The notes below the pieces were generated by a model. It worked only from the letters and a program-made list of their open reading frames with translations. It searched no databases and was not told the origin of the DNA. A program made the translations under genes and the position numbers. DNA of 64,000 nucleotides from UBA4744 sp963717135 (GTDB taxonomy: Bacteria > Actinomycetota > Acidimicrobiia > Spongiisociales > UBA4744), in assembly GCA_963717135.1 (NCBI GenBank), contig CAVQVN010000009.1, positions 1,519,672 to 1,583,671 on the forward strand, written 5' to 3'. Positions 8,787 through 18,183 of the stretch are shown one piece after another (the stretch's first letter is position 1; each line of letters begins with the position of its first letter).

Positions 8787-8859
8787 AGTGTCCGAGCGCC
8801 GCGAGGACGAGGGGGGGTTGGTTCCCGCCCAGCCTTCGGGTCGCCGGGCGGCCCGGTTC

Positions 8860-11800
8860 CTACTCCTCGTACCCGGGGTGATCGACCTTGGTGCCGCCCG
8901 GCCCCGACATGGCCGGCAGGTGTCCCATCGAACTCTGCAAACCACTGAGCAGCACGAACATGTCGGCCGCCGGGCTCAACGAAAGCGCCTGGCCTCCAAC
9001 GGTGCCGTCACCGACCGTTGCCTCCAACAACTCGAACGATCCGACGTCGAGACGGGCCGAGAACGACGGTGACGAGTACTCCACAGCACCATTGACGGAC
9101 AACCGGTGCGTCTCTCCCCTCCAGCGACCTTCAATAGATCCGTCGGCGAACACCATGAAGGCGTTGTCCTTCTCGGCTTCGAAATCGCCGCGATCCAGGT
9201 AGAGCCGTGGCTTGTCCCTATAAGGATCACCGGAGGTCGGACAAGCCGTGGTGCAGTTGCCGCATTCGTTGCAGAAGTCGGTCAACACGGCAATCTGCAA
9301 AGTCTGAGCCGCCCGATAGGCGTGTTTTTCGCCGGCCACCACCGTCGCGCCGTCGACGGTGAGCGCCGGCAGTGCAGCCGCAAAAGGCTCCATCTCGTAG
9401 GTCATCAACGCCATGTTCGGGCACACGCCCACACAGAGGCTGCAGATCTCGTGACAGTCCAGGCAACGGCTCGCCTCTGCCATGGCTTCCTCCGCCGTGA
9501 ATCCCAGCACGGTCTCTGCAAAGCCGAGGCGCTCGTCTAGAGGAGAGAAGCTGATCGGAACCCGATATTCCCGGCGTGATCGCCGGACGACCATCTCATG
9601 AAGGTCGACCCGCGCCGGTGCTTCTTCATTGCTGTCCGGCGTCTCACCGTGCGCGGCGATGATGGCCGCGGCCACGGCTTTGCCATCGGCGGCGGCCTTG
9701 ACAATCGATGACGGACCGTCGGCCGCCACGTCACCGCCCGCGTAGAGGCCCGGAATCGACGACTCGAAGGTGAACGGGTCGACTTCGATATAACCCCGCT
9801 TGGTGAGAGCCGGTTGCTCATCACCGAAGAAGTCCAGCACCGAATGCTGACTGATCGCCAGGATCAGAGTGTCGAGAGGGATCTCGAACTCCGAGCCCGC
9901 AACATCATGGGGGATCTTTCGCCCGGAAGAGTCACGGTCACCGCGATATTCGGTCTTCGTGCAAATCAGACCGGCGAGTTTGCCGTCCTCGATATGCAGG
10001 GCGTGCGGCGCGGCCAGTTCGACTATCTCCACTCCCTCTGCCTTGCAAGCGTGGATCTCTTCGGGGTCGGCCGGCATCTGATCGATGGTGCGCCGGTAGA
10101 TGAGCAACGCCTCGTCGGCACCCACCCGCAGAGCCGAGCGGACGGCATCCATCGCGGTGTCGCCCGCCCCGATGACGCCCACCCGGGAGCCGATGGCTAC
10201 CGGATCATTCTCCCGAACACTGCGGAGAAAGAGGAGAGCATCCATGACGCCTTCCGAGTCTTCACCCTCGACGTTGAGGCGTTTGGCGAGCTGGGCCCCT
10301 ACCGCGACGAAGATCGTCTCGAATCCGTCGGCGCGCAGGTCGTCGAGAGTGAAGTCCACCCCGGCGGTCTGGCCGTAGCGTATCTCCACGCCCAGTTCCT
10401 CCAGGATGGCCATATCTTGATCGATTTTGGCTTGGGGCAGCCGATAGGCGGGGATGGCACCTCCCACCATGCCCCCGGCGTAGGGATGCGCCTCGAAGAT
10501 CGTGACCGTGAACCCGGCGTAGCCGAGCGCCTGGGCAGCGGAAAGCCCGGCCGGTCCGGCGCCGATGATGGCCACCTTGGGGCCTCCCCCCGGCTTCTTC
10601 CGGAACATCACCGGCTGTTGTTCGTGGTCCATGATGAACCGCTTGATGTGCCGGATGGCCAGCGGTTGATCGAGGTGGGTTCGAATGCAGGTGTTCTCAC
10701 ATAGGTGGTCGCACACTTGACCGAGAATCGACGGCAGCGGGTTGTCCTCTCGCGTGAGCTTGACTGCTTCGAGGAAATCGCCGTTCCGCACCGCGTTCAT
10801 GTATTGCGGGACTTTCTGATCGACCGGACACTCGTCGAGACAGGGAGCTTCGATGCAGTCGAATAGGCCCAGCTTGCGGGACGTCTTGGATCGGTCGGTG
10901 CGGAAGGACTCCTTCTCATACCGCCAATCGCGGCGGGTCTGCTCGGCGTAATGGCGCAAGTTGAGTCGGGCCAGCACCTTGACGACCAGGTCGATCAGTT
11001 CCCCGGTGCGGCCCTCATCAAAGCCGTGCGAGCTTGCCCAGGCGGCCACCCGTTCGACCACCGGCCCCTCGGCATTTGACAGACTCTCTGCCAGCGAGGC
11101 GCATTCGTCGGCGCCGAGGGCCAATCCGCTGTCGGTCAGCGAAGACCACCGGAGCAGGGGCACAAACTGGTCATAACCCTCCCGGGAGATAGCCGTGCGA
11201 GCGACGAAATCGGTCATGTCGACCGCTCCTACCGACTCGATGGCGCGATCAAGGTTCTCCATGTACTGCAGCATGCGCAGATATCCGCCCGTCTTGAGCA
11301 GGTCGGAACACACGGTCACGGTCTTCATACCAGCCGCCAGCAGGTCTGCAACGTTGAAGCAGTCTGCTCCCCCGGCGAAGGAGAGCATCAGGTCGCCACG
11401 AAAATCTTCACTGATCCTGGCGGCCAGGTTGGCGGTGACCGGATGGAGGGCTCGCCCGGACATGTACATCATCTCGTCGCGGTCGAATACCGTCCGCCAG
11501 TTGTCGACTTCCAACGTGTTGGACAGCTTCAGCCCAAATTTCCGGTCGTTATCTGCGGCGATTCGTCGAAGATTGTGGAACATCGGCACGGCATCGACAT
11601 ATTTGAGGTCGTGGCCGAACGCTTCGTCGGGAACCGGAATGTCCCCGAAAGCCAGATCATCGTTGATGATCTTCCGAACCCGATCGGCACCCAGGAGCGT
11701 CGGGTTGCACTTCACCGACGTATGCAGCTTCCGCTCTTCCAGGAGGTAGTGAGTGATCTTCTCGATTTCGTCGGGAGGGCACCCATGCATGGTCGAGAGG

Positions 11801-12420
11801 GTGATCGTGTCGGAGATCAGCGCCGGGATCTGAATGTCCCTGACTTCGGGATAACGCCGCGCGACGATGTCCACGTAGGCGGGCAGATACTCCGAAGCAT
11901 CGGCCATCGTCTCGAAATACCACTGCACGTTGGGTTTGAGGATCCCCTCCAGGTTGTAACCGACACTCATGTTGAAAATCATCCCCGGCTTGTCGCCCGG
12001 GAACCCGAACTTGTGATGAAGCGCGTGGATCAGCACCCAGGCGCGCAGGTACTCGTCGAACGACTCGTAGACCTTCAGCTCCTGGGACCACTCGACGTTG
12101 TATCCCTCGTCCTCTATATCGATGCACGGCTTGTTGACGTCCAGTTCGTCGAGAGTCTGCACCGTCTTCAGTTCAATGAAGCGGGCTCCGACCAACCAGG
12201 AGACGACGATGTTCTGCGCCATCTGGGTGTGGGGGCCGGCGGCCACGCCAAAGGGGGTTTCCAGCGTTTGGCCGTACTTCTCAATCCGGAAGCGATCGGT
12301 CACTTTGGGCACAAAGAACGCCGACCGGGGAATGCCGAACAGTGAGTCCTTCTGCTCGAGTTCATCGAAGACCCAGTCGGTCAACTGCTCCATGGAGATC
12401 GGGTGGAATCGATCGGACAT
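8860..12420 (-). CDS. ygfK: YgfK-like flavin/Fe-S oxidoreductase subunit
   Basis: This 1186-residue cytoplasmic protein is larger than E. coli YgfK (about 1032). The N-terminal half (1-500) is a dihydroorotate-dehydrogenase-like barrel with FGVAAGPHTQMAQN and STMHGCPPDEIEKI. A GltD-like module follows: an N-terminal Cys cluster CIEAPCLDECP near 521-531, an FAD site IIGAGPAGLSAAQALG near 617 and an NAD(P) site VGVIGAGDTAMDA near 745. The C-terminus has two ferredoxin-like clusters, CLDCHEICSLCVGVCP near 986 and CNECGNCTTACP near 1048. YgfK-type proteins move electrons between NAD(P)H and a partner; in the urate/purine clusters they accompany XdhD and SsnA. It lies 26 bases downstream of the ssnA-like gene, and GAGGAGCGAGGAA-ATG supports the start. 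It would be the redox partner of XdhD by context. Confidence 0.9.
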   Translation of the reverse strand: MSDRFHPISMEQLTDWVFDELEQKDSLFGIPRSAFFVPKVTDRFRIEKYGQTLETPFGVAAGPHTQMAQNIVVSWLVGARFIELKTVQTLDELDVNKPCIDIEDEGYNVEWSQELKVYESFDEYLRAWVLIHALHHKFGFPGDKPGMIFNMSVGYNLEGILKPNVQWYFETMADASEYLPAYVDIVARRYPEVRDIQIPALISDTITLSTMHGCPPDEIEKITHYLLEERKLHTSVKCNPTLLGADRVRKIINDDLAFGDIPVPDEAFGHDLKYVDAVPMFHNLRRIAADNDRKFGLKLSNTLEVDNWRTVFDRDEMMYMSGRALHPVTANLAARISEDFRGDLMLSFAGGADCFNVADLLAAGMKTVTVCSDLLKTGGYLRMLQYMENLDRAIESVGAVDMTDFVARTAISREGYDQFVPLLRWSSLTDSGLALGADECASLAESLSNAEGPVVERVAAWASSHGFDEGRTGELIDLVVKVLARLNLRHYAEQTRRDWRYEKESFRTDRSKTSRKLGLFDCIEAPCLDECPVDQKVPQYMNAVRNGDFLEAVKLTREDNPLPSILGQVCDHLCENTCIRTHLDQPLAIRHIKRFIMDHEQQPVMFRKKPGGGPKVAIIGAGPAGLSAAQALGYAGFTVTIFEAHPYAGGMVGGAIPAYRLPQAKIDQDMAILEELGVEIRYGQTAGVDFTLDDLRADGFETIFVAVGAQLAKRLNVEGEDSEGVMDALLFLRSVRENDPVAIGSRVGVIGAGDTAMDAVRSALRVGADEALLIYRRTIDQMPADPEEIHACKAEGVEIVELAAPHALHIEDGKLAGLICTKTEYRGDRDSSGRKIPHDVAGSEFEIPLDTLILAISQHSVLDFFGDEQPALTKRGYIEVDPFTFESSIPGLYAGGDVAADGPSSIVKAAADGKAVAAAIIAAHGETPDSNEEAPARVDLHEMVVRRSRREYRVPISFSPLDERLGFAETVLGFTAEEAMAEASRCLDCHEICSLCVGVCPNMALMTYEMEPFAAALPALTVDGATVVAGEKHAYRAAQTLQIAVLTDFCNECGNCTTACPTSGDPYRDKPRLYLDRGDFEAEKDNAFMVFADGSIEGRWRGETHRLSVNGAVEYSSPSFSARLDVGSFELLEATVGDGTVGGQALSLSPAADMFVLLSGLQSSMGHLPAMSGPGGTKVDHPGYEE

Positions 12421-12446
12421 TTCCTCGCTCCTCTTCGCTCAGGTCT

Positions 12447-13469
12447 TCATAGGCGGGCATGCAGGCGAGCAGCCTGCTCGGCGGCTTTGGCACGAACCTC
12501 GACGGCGTCGACCCGGGTGGGCCTGCCGTTGCTGAAGACCACCTCGCCGTCGACCTTCACCTCCAGGGGCCGGACGCCCGGCGTGAATGCCAGGTGCCAC
12601 GGATCCATCGGGTCGTACGACCACGTGACTTCATCGTTGCGGGCCTCCGGCATGATGTCCCAGCCGGTCTCCAACCACGACCAGGCTTTGTCCGGACCGC
12701 ACGTGATATCGACGCTGCGCTGCATGACGTATGCCAGCCGGAAGGACTCGATCACGTTGGCCCCGATGCCGTCCGTTCCCAACGCCACCGGGTTCTTGAA
12801 CCGGGCCGGATTGGCATACCCAACGGCGTTGTTCAGGTTCGAACGGGGGTTGTGAAGGATGGTCCCCCGCAGGGTGTGATCGGTGGGCAAGTGGACGCAG
12901 TGGCTCAGCAGCCAACTGTCTCGAGTCATGCCGTCGAGCCGTTGTGGAGCGTCGATGTCACCGATTCCCTCGGCCACGTGAATGTGAACGCCCACCCCGA
13001 GTTCCTCGGCAAGGCCCGCTGCGGCTTCCAGCGACTCGTCGGTGCACGTGAAGGCCGCATGGATACCGACCAGCGCCTTGTTGCCTTCCCGGATGAAGCG
13101 TTCGTTCTCTTCGAGACCCCGGCGCGCCCCCTCGGCTCCGTGCCGATCGGTGATCCCGTAAGCGGGCAAGACCCGAACCCCCACTTCGGCGCAAGCCTCG
13201 GCAATGACACTGAGGCTTCCCTCGATGGCGTTGGGCGACTCGTGGTGATCGACAATGGCGGTGGTGCCCGATTCGAGCGCTTCGACGGCGCCCAGCATGG
13301 CCGACCACCTGATCATCTCCAGGTCGAGCGCCGTGTCCAGCCGCCACCAGATCTGCTCCAGGACCTCCTGGAAGTTGGTCGGGGTCTTCGGGGGCGGGGG
13401 CATGCCCCGGGCCAGCGCCGAGTAGAGGTGGTGGTGGGCGCATACGAGGCCCGGCGTCGTGGCGGACAT
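12447..13469 (-). CDS. ssnA: SsnA-like amidohydrolase/purine deaminase, short form
   Basis: This 340-residue metal-dependent amidohydrolase matches SsnA blocks: CAHHHLYSALARGM (metal ligands H12/H14), WWRLDTALD, TAIVDHHESPNAIEGSL, HIHVAEG, NPRSNLNNAVGYANP and ALGTDGIGAN (metal Asp). SsnA-type enzymes belong to the guanine deaminase/chlorohydrolase superfamily. E. coli SsnA has about 442 residues. This protein begins almost at the HxH motif, so the N-terminal strands of the beta-sandwich are missing, and the C-terminal third is also reduced. A stop codon lies eight codons upstream in frame and a strong site (GGGGAGGAATC-ATG) precedes the start, so the short N-terminus appears genuine. It sits between xdhD and ygfK on one transcript. 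Confidence 0.85.
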   Translation of the reverse strand: MSATTPGLVCAHHHLYSALARGMPPPPKTPTNFQEVLEQIWWRLDTALDLEMIRWSAMLGAVEALESGTTAIVDHHESPNAIEGSLSVIAEACAEVGVRVLPAYGITDRHGAEGARRGLEENERFIREGNKALVGIHAAFTCTDESLEAAAGLAEELGVGVHIHVAEGIGDIDAPQRLDGMTRDSWLLSHCVHLPTDHTLRGTILHNPRSNLNNAVGYANPARFKNPVALGTDGIGANVIESFRLAYVMQRSVDITCGPDKAWSWLETGWDIMPEARNDEVTWSYDPMDPWHLAFTPGVRPLEVKVDGEVVFSNGRPTRVDAVEVRAKAAEQAARLHARL

Positions 13470-13579
13470 GATTCCTCCCCGCTTGGTCCTTGCTTGTTAC
13501 TCAACCTACCCCAAGGTCTCAATCCCCGTTTTAGCGTCGATCTTCCACCACATGGGGGGCAAGTTTGACGCCAAAACCG

Positions 13580-16147
13580 TCATTTCATTCCCATGGGTAG
13601 GCGATTGCGCCATTGGCCGTCCACCTCGTGGAAGGCGGCGGCAACGGCCCCGGCGGTGGGAACCAGGCCGATCTCCCCCACCCCCTTGACTCCATACGGC
13701 GCTCCGGGTTGCGGCGCCTCCACCAACTGCACCTCAATCTCGGGGATGTCTTTGGCCCGGAGGATTCCCAAACTTCGCAACGTCATGTTGGTCGGCATTC
13801 CGGTTTCGTCGGTGGGGAATTCTTCGGAAAGTGCATACCCGAGCCCCATGTGAACTGCTCCTTGCACCTGGCCCTCGCACAAGGTTGGGTTGACGACCCG
13901 GCCCACGTCGTGGACCGCCACCACCTTCTCGATGTGGCCGGTGTCGGGGTCGGCAATCACCAGTTGGGCGGCATACCCGAAGGTCGAGTGGATGATCGGG
14001 TTCTCGACCCTTTCCTCGAGGGAGTTGGTCCAGTCGACCCGATATTCGCCGTAGTAGTCGACTCCCGGCCGGCACTTATTCTCCAGGGCGACCCGGCAGG
14101 CCGCCTGGACCCCCCCGGCGCCCATCAGGGTGCCGCGTGACCCGGTCGTCTGGCCGGCACCCAGTTCGCGGGTAGTGTCGACTACAACGCGAACCCGGTC
14201 GGGGTCGACACCCAATTCCTCCACGGCCACCTGCAACGCCACCGTGTGGATCCCCTGGCCCATTTCCGTCCAGCAGTGTCGGACCTCGACGGTGCCGTCT
14301 TCCTCGAATCTCACCACCGCCCCGGAGATCTCGAGAAAGCCGTTCCCGAGACCGGAGTTCTTGATTCCCATCCCCAAACCGACGGCCTTCCCGGCTATTC
14401 GGGCCTCGTCATATGACTCCTTGATGGCGTCCAGGCACAGACGGGCTCCCCGGCTGCCGTCGTCCATGATCTGACCTGGACCCCACACATCACCCGGACC
14501 CACCACGTTGCGGGATCTCATCTCCCAACTGTCGATCCCCACCTGTTCGGCCAGACGTTCGAGCAGGCCCTCGGTTGCGAACTGTGCCTGGTTGGCTCCG
14601 AACCCGCGGAACGCCCCACAGACCGGATTGTTGGTCCGGACCGCGACGGCCTCAACGTCGATATTCGGGAACACATAAGGACCGCTGGCATGGCCGGCGG
14701 CCCGTTCCAGCACCTTCATGCCGACCGAGCCATAGGGGCCGCTGTCGCCGACCATGCGGGCTCGCAAGGCCGTTAGCCGTCCGTCGGCGTCGCAACCGGC
14801 AATTGCCTCTATTCGAATGGGATGTCGCTTGGCGTGGATCAACAACGATTGCTCACGGGTCAAGGTGCACTTGACGGGCTTCTTCAACAGAAAGGAGGCG
14901 AGAGCCGTCTGTGCCTGATTGGACATGTCCTCCTTGCCGCCAAAAGCGCCGCCGTTCGACACCAATTCGACAACGACATCGTTAGTTGAGATACCCAACA
15001 CCGCGGCAATCTGATTCCGGTCGTCCCACACTCCTTGACTACCCGAATACACCAGAAGGGGCCCATCATCCTGAGGTACGACCAGCGTCGATTCCGGCTC
15101 GAGAAAGGCGTGTTCCACCCGCTGCGTATAGAAGGTCTCCTCGACGACATGAGCCGACGCAGCCAGGGCGGTATCAACGTCACCACGGGCATAGACGGAC
15201 CGCGACAGCACGTTGCCGTCCAGACCCCACACCGCGTCTTCGTCCGAAGCCAGCGCCGAATCGGGATCCGCAAAGGGTGGATGGACGGTGTACTCGACCT
15301 CGATCTGATCGGCCGCCGCCCGGGCCTGCCGGACGGTGCCGGCCACCACTACAGCCAGAACATCGCCCAGGTAGGAGGTACGGCCTCCTTCCGGAATGAA
15401 CACCGGCCAGTCCGTGTGGATGATCCCCACCTTGAGGTCACCCGGCACATCGGCAGCCGTGTAAACGGCTTCGACTCCCTCCATGACCAGCGCCGGAGCC
15501 GTATTGATCCGAACCACGTCGGCCCGGGCATGATCGGCCAGCCGAAGAGCCGCGTGGAGCATCCCCTCGACCCGCATGTCATCGACATATCCCCGATCGC
15601 CGAGCGCCAGGTCGAGCGCTTCGTACTTGGTGCCTCCCGATCCCAGGCCGCCCAACGTTTCGAGGTGGGGAATTGTGTCGTCGCGCAACATCTCGATCGC
15701 CTCGAAAATCTTCGTGTACCCCGTGCACCGGCAGAGGTGGGCCCCGAGCCGTCCGGCCGCCGTCTCCCGGGTCAGGTCGCTCCCTTTCTGATCGAGCAAC
15801 GCCTTGGTACGCACCAGAATGCCGGGCGTGCAGAATCCGCATTGCAGGGCTCCGGCGGCGGCGAAAGCTCTCGACAATCGGTCGCGATCTTCCTGATCGA
15901 AACCTTCCAAAGTGGTCACCGTCTTGCCGTCGGCCTTCTCTAGGGTCACCAGGCAGCTCTGGATCGCCTTGCCATCGAGAAGCACCGTGCATGCCCCGCA
16001 CTGCCCGGAGGGAGAACATCCATCTTTTGGTGAGGTGATACCGAGTTCCTCGCGAAGCGCCGCGAGCAGGTGGGGGTGATCGGCCGATACCGAAACCAAC
16101 CGACCGTTCACAGTAAACGAGCTGATTCCCGGCGTCGCAAGCGTCAT
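13580..16147 (-). CDS. xdhD: XdhD-like molybdenum hydroxylase with fused 2Fe-2S domain
   Basis: With the ATG at 16147 (preceded by GAAGGGTGTGAC) the protein has 855 residues; an upstream ATG at 16213 would add 22. Residues 1-160 are the two-[2Fe-2S] module: GCSPSGQCGACTVLLDG...SC and CGFCTPG...LCRCTGY. The remainder is the molybdopterin subunit, with GGAFGGKEDMS, GAFRGFGANQAQ, and the C-terminal GVGEIGLVPTAGA holding the catalytic Glu. Fusion of Fe-S and Mo subunits without an FAD subunit is the XdhD architecture (hypoxanthine/purine hydroxylase). Electrons would leave through a partner, probably the YgfK-like protein. It leads the reverse operon xdhD-ssnA-ygfK. Nicotinate- or aldehyde-type substrates cannot be excluded. 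Confidence 0.92.
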   Translation of the reverse strand: MTLATPGISSFTVNGRLVSVSADHPHLLAALREELGITSPKDGCSPSGQCGACTVLLDGKAIQSCLVTLEKADGKTVTTLEGFDQEDRDRLSRAFAAAGALQCGFCTPGILVRTKALLDQKGSDLTRETAAGRLGAHLCRCTGYTKIFEAIEMLRDDTIPHLETLGGLGSGGTKYEALDLALGDRGYVDDMRVEGMLHAALRLADHARADVVRINTAPALVMEGVEAVYTAADVPGDLKVGIIHTDWPVFIPEGGRTSYLGDVLAVVVAGTVRQARAAADQIEVEYTVHPPFADPDSALASDEDAVWGLDGNVLSRSVYARGDVDTALAASAHVVEETFYTQRVEHAFLEPESTLVVPQDDGPLLVYSGSQGVWDDRNQIAAVLGISTNDVVVELVSNGGAFGGKEDMSNQAQTALASFLLKKPVKCTLTREQSLLIHAKRHPIRIEAIAGCDADGRLTALRARMVGDSGPYGSVGMKVLERAAGHASGPYVFPNIDVEAVAVRTNNPVCGAFRGFGANQAQFATEGLLERLAEQVGIDSWEMRSRNVVGPGDVWGPGQIMDDGSRGARLCLDAIKESYDEARIAGKAVGLGMGIKNSGLGNGFLEISGAVVRFEEDGTVEVRHCWTEMGQGIHTVALQVAVEELGVDPDRVRVVVDTTRELGAGQTTGSRGTLMGAGGVQAACRVALENKCRPGVDYYGEYRVDWTNSLEERVENPIIHSTFGYAAQLVIADPDTGHIEKVVAVHDVGRVVNPTLCEGQVQGAVHMGLGYALSEEFPTDETGMPTNMTLRSLGILRAKDIPEIEVQLVEAPQPGAPYGVKGVGEIGLVPTAGAVAAAFHEVDGQWRNRLPMGMK

Positions 16148-16314
16148 GTCACACCCTTCACCAAGCCGGCTTCGAGCAACCGTAGAGCCCTCATCCGGTT
16201 CTGTCATCTTCACAGCTAGGTTAACAATCTGTCAAGGCGTCAAGGCCGGCCGCGCCGGAACCGGCGCTGCTCCCACGACATTAGAGTCTGGACAACCGAC
16301 CGAGGAGCGAAGGG

Positions 16315-16554
16315 GTGTCCTGTAGAGCGGAGTTCATGATCGAACCCTTTGAGGAAGGCGCACCCGGACCCCACGTAATGGCCGCGATCGACGCAGTACG
16401 CGACCGGGGACTCGAACCAGAAATGGGCCCATTTGGCACATCGGTCAAGGGTGATCCGGCTACGGTGATCTCGGCGCTGCAGGCCATGCTGGCGACCGCC
16501 TACCGCGAAGGGGCCACTCGCGTGTCCCTGCAACTCGAGCGTGACGACGCATGA
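16315..16554 (+). CDS. MTH1187/YkoF-type small thiamine-binding-like protein
   Basis: This 79-residue protein starts with GTG after GAGGAGCGAAGG. It has the pattern of the UPF0045/MTH1187 family: AEFMIEPF, then PHVMAAIDAVRDRGLEPEMGPFGTSVKG and ATAYREGATRVSLQLE. Family members fold as ferredoxin-like dimers and some bind thiamine or hydroxymethylpyrimidine. It overlaps the following HTH gene by 4 bases (ATGA), so the two are coupled. It heads the forward run that leads into the BMP-type importer, so it may sense or bind a pyrimidine- or purine-like ligand. That role is inference. Confidence 0.7.
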   Translation: MSCRAEFMIEPFEEGAPGPHVMAAIDAVRDRGLEPEMGPFGTSVKGDPATVISALQAMLATAYREGATRVSLQLERDDA

Positions 16555-16919
16555 CCCTGGTAACCCAGCACCCCGTATTCGCCGCCATCCAACCGCTGCT
16601 CACCCTGGTCGGAGGTGAAGTCCTCGCGCCGGCCGACCTCCAACCGGGTGACGTGACCGTCACGTGGGACGGTGAAGTGATCGGTGGCATTCGCTTGGAA
16701 TCGCTTTCCAACGCGCTCGACCGGATGGTGAACCACATCGAGCAGGAGTTGGGGGGAAAGATCGCGGACCTGTCCCGCAAGGACAAACAGGCTGCGGTCC
16801 GAATGCTCGATGAGCGAGGAGCCTTCCAGTTGAGGAAAGCCATCGAGGACGTAGCGGCCATGATGGGGGTCAGTCGCATCACCATATACAACTATCTGAA
16901 CGCGATCAGAACCGACTGA
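16551..16919 (+). CDS. HTH_22 (YheO/DauR-like) putative transcription regulator
   Basis: This 122-residue protein has a C-terminal helix-turn-helix (LRKAIEDVAAMMGVSRITIYNYLNAIR, about 93-119) typical of the YheO/DauR HTH_22 domain. The N-terminal 60 residues resemble the reduced PAS-like part of that family (GGEVLAPADLQPGDVTVTWDGEVIGGIRLESLS). It is about half the size of DauR (roughly 240 residues), so the sensor domain is trimmed. It is coupled to the upstream thiamine-binding-like gene and lies 91 bases before the ABC importer, which it may regulate. Confidence 0.75.
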   Translation: MTLVTQHPVFAAIQPLLTLVGGEVLAPADLQPGDVTVTWDGEVIGGIRLESLSNALDRMVNHIEQELGGKIADLSRKDKQAAVRMLDERGAFQLRKAIEDVAAMMGVSRITIYNYLNAIRTD

Positions 16920-17010
16920 GAACGGGCGGGCGCAACAAGTTGACATTTTGTTATCCAGCGACGACGCTACCGACGTATCGTCGGTTCCGGGCGAGAGGAG
17001 ACGCATCAGC

Positions 17011-18183
17011 GTGACGAGCGCAGTCGGCAAGCGTCGGACGCAGTCGAAATACCTCGCCTTTCTCATCCCAGTTGGGGCGGTCGTCGCTGCTCTCCTCATC
17101 GGGGCCATCATGCTCATCGCCCTCGGTGCTAATCCTTTGGAAGGCTTCCGAGAACTGCTCAATGGGGCTTTCGGAAGCAAAGATGCCTTGATTTCGACGG
17201 CGTTGAAAGCCACCCCGCTGCTGTTCGTCGGCGTCGGGATCACCATTGCTTTCCGCGCCAATGTCATAAACATCGGCGGCGAGGGGCAGATGGTGGCCGG
17301 CGGCTTACTGGCCACCATTGTCGCCTTGGGTCTGCCCGACCTTTCGGCCTGGATCATGCTGCCGGCAGTCCTCATCGCCGGCCTCATCGGTGGCGCTATG
17401 TGGGGCGCAGTACCGGGCGCATTGAAGGCCTATTTCGGCGTCAACGAGATCCTCAGCACGATCATGCTCAACGTCGTCGCAGTGCAGTTGATGAACTACC
17501 TTCTCCGTGGCCCGCTGATCGACCCGGGAGAGATCGAGCGTGGTACTCGAATCCCTCAGACTGAACGCCTCCAGGAGGGAGCCGACCTGCCGCTCCTCTT
17601 TGGTGATGGCCGATTCCACATCGGTCCCCTGATCGCAGTGCTCGTTGCCATCGCCGCCTATATCCTGCTGTGGCGCACCCCGCTGGGATACCGACTTCGC
17701 GCCGTCGGTCTCAATCCGGACGCATCGAAGTACGCCGGCATCCCGGTTAAACGAACGATCATGCTGGCTTTGACGCTGAGTGGGGCCATGGCCGGATTGG
17801 CCGGGGCCGTACTGGTGTTTGGAAGCGAGAGCCACCGGATGGTCACCGACGGCTCCACCGCCGGGTTCACCGGCAGTGCCGGCTTCAACGGCATCGTTGC
17901 GGCCTTATTCGGCGGGCTCCACCCGATTTGGACCATCCCGGCTTCTTTCCTTTTTGGAGGCCTGCTGGTCGGAGGCCTCGCTCTCCAGCGAGCCGTGCAG
18001 GTGCCTTCGGCTTTGATCCTCGCTCTCAACGGCCTGGTAGTGGTCTTCGTGGTGGCGACGGATCGCTACCGCAAACGCATGCTGGCGAGAGACGTCCGCG
18101 TCGATGTGCCCGAACCGCTGGCCACCCCATCAGAAACGCCGCCCCATGATCCGCCTGTGCCCGATGCCGAGGACACCTCGTGA
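17011..18183 (+). CDS. BMP-type ABC importer permease (YufP-like)
   Basis: With GTG at 17011 behind GAGAGGAG the protein has 390 residues; an upstream TTG at 16948 would add 21. It is very hydrophobic with about 9-10 membrane segments from residue 12 onward. It has the BPD_transp_2 signature of nucleoside/branched-chain importers, including FRANVINIGGEGQMVAGG, FGVNEILSTIMLNVVA and TPLGYRLRAVGLNPDASKYAGIPV. The hydrophilic tail (about 45 residues) is Pro-rich. It overlaps the next permease by 4 bases. With the BMP lipoprotein and double ATPase downstream it forms a guanosine/purine-nucleoside-type importer. A TTGACA at 16940 is a possible -35, without a convincing -10. Confidence 0.92.
   Translation: MTSAVGKRRTQSKYLAFLIPVGAVVAALLIGAIMLIALGANPLEGFRELLNGAFGSKDALISTALKATPLLFVGVGITIAFRANVINIGGEGQMVAGGLLATIVALGLPDLSAWIMLPAVLIAGLIGGAMWGAVPGALKAYFGVNEILSTIMLNVVAVQLMNYLLRGPLIDPGEIERGTRIPQTERLQEGADLPLLFGDGRFHIGPLIAVLVAIAAYILLWRTPLGYRLRAVGLNPDASKYAGIPVKRTIMLALTLSGAMAGLAGAVLVFGSESHRMVTDGSTAGFTGSAGFNGIVAALFGGLHPIWTIPASFLFGGLLVGGLALQRAVQVPSALILALNGLVVVFVVATDRYRKRMLARDVRVDVPEPLATPSETPPHDPPVPDAEDTS

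Noticed and set aside
9106..12345. Long antisense open frames opposite ygfK
   Set aside because: They mirror the high-GC coding strand, lack ribosome sites and show no family motifs.
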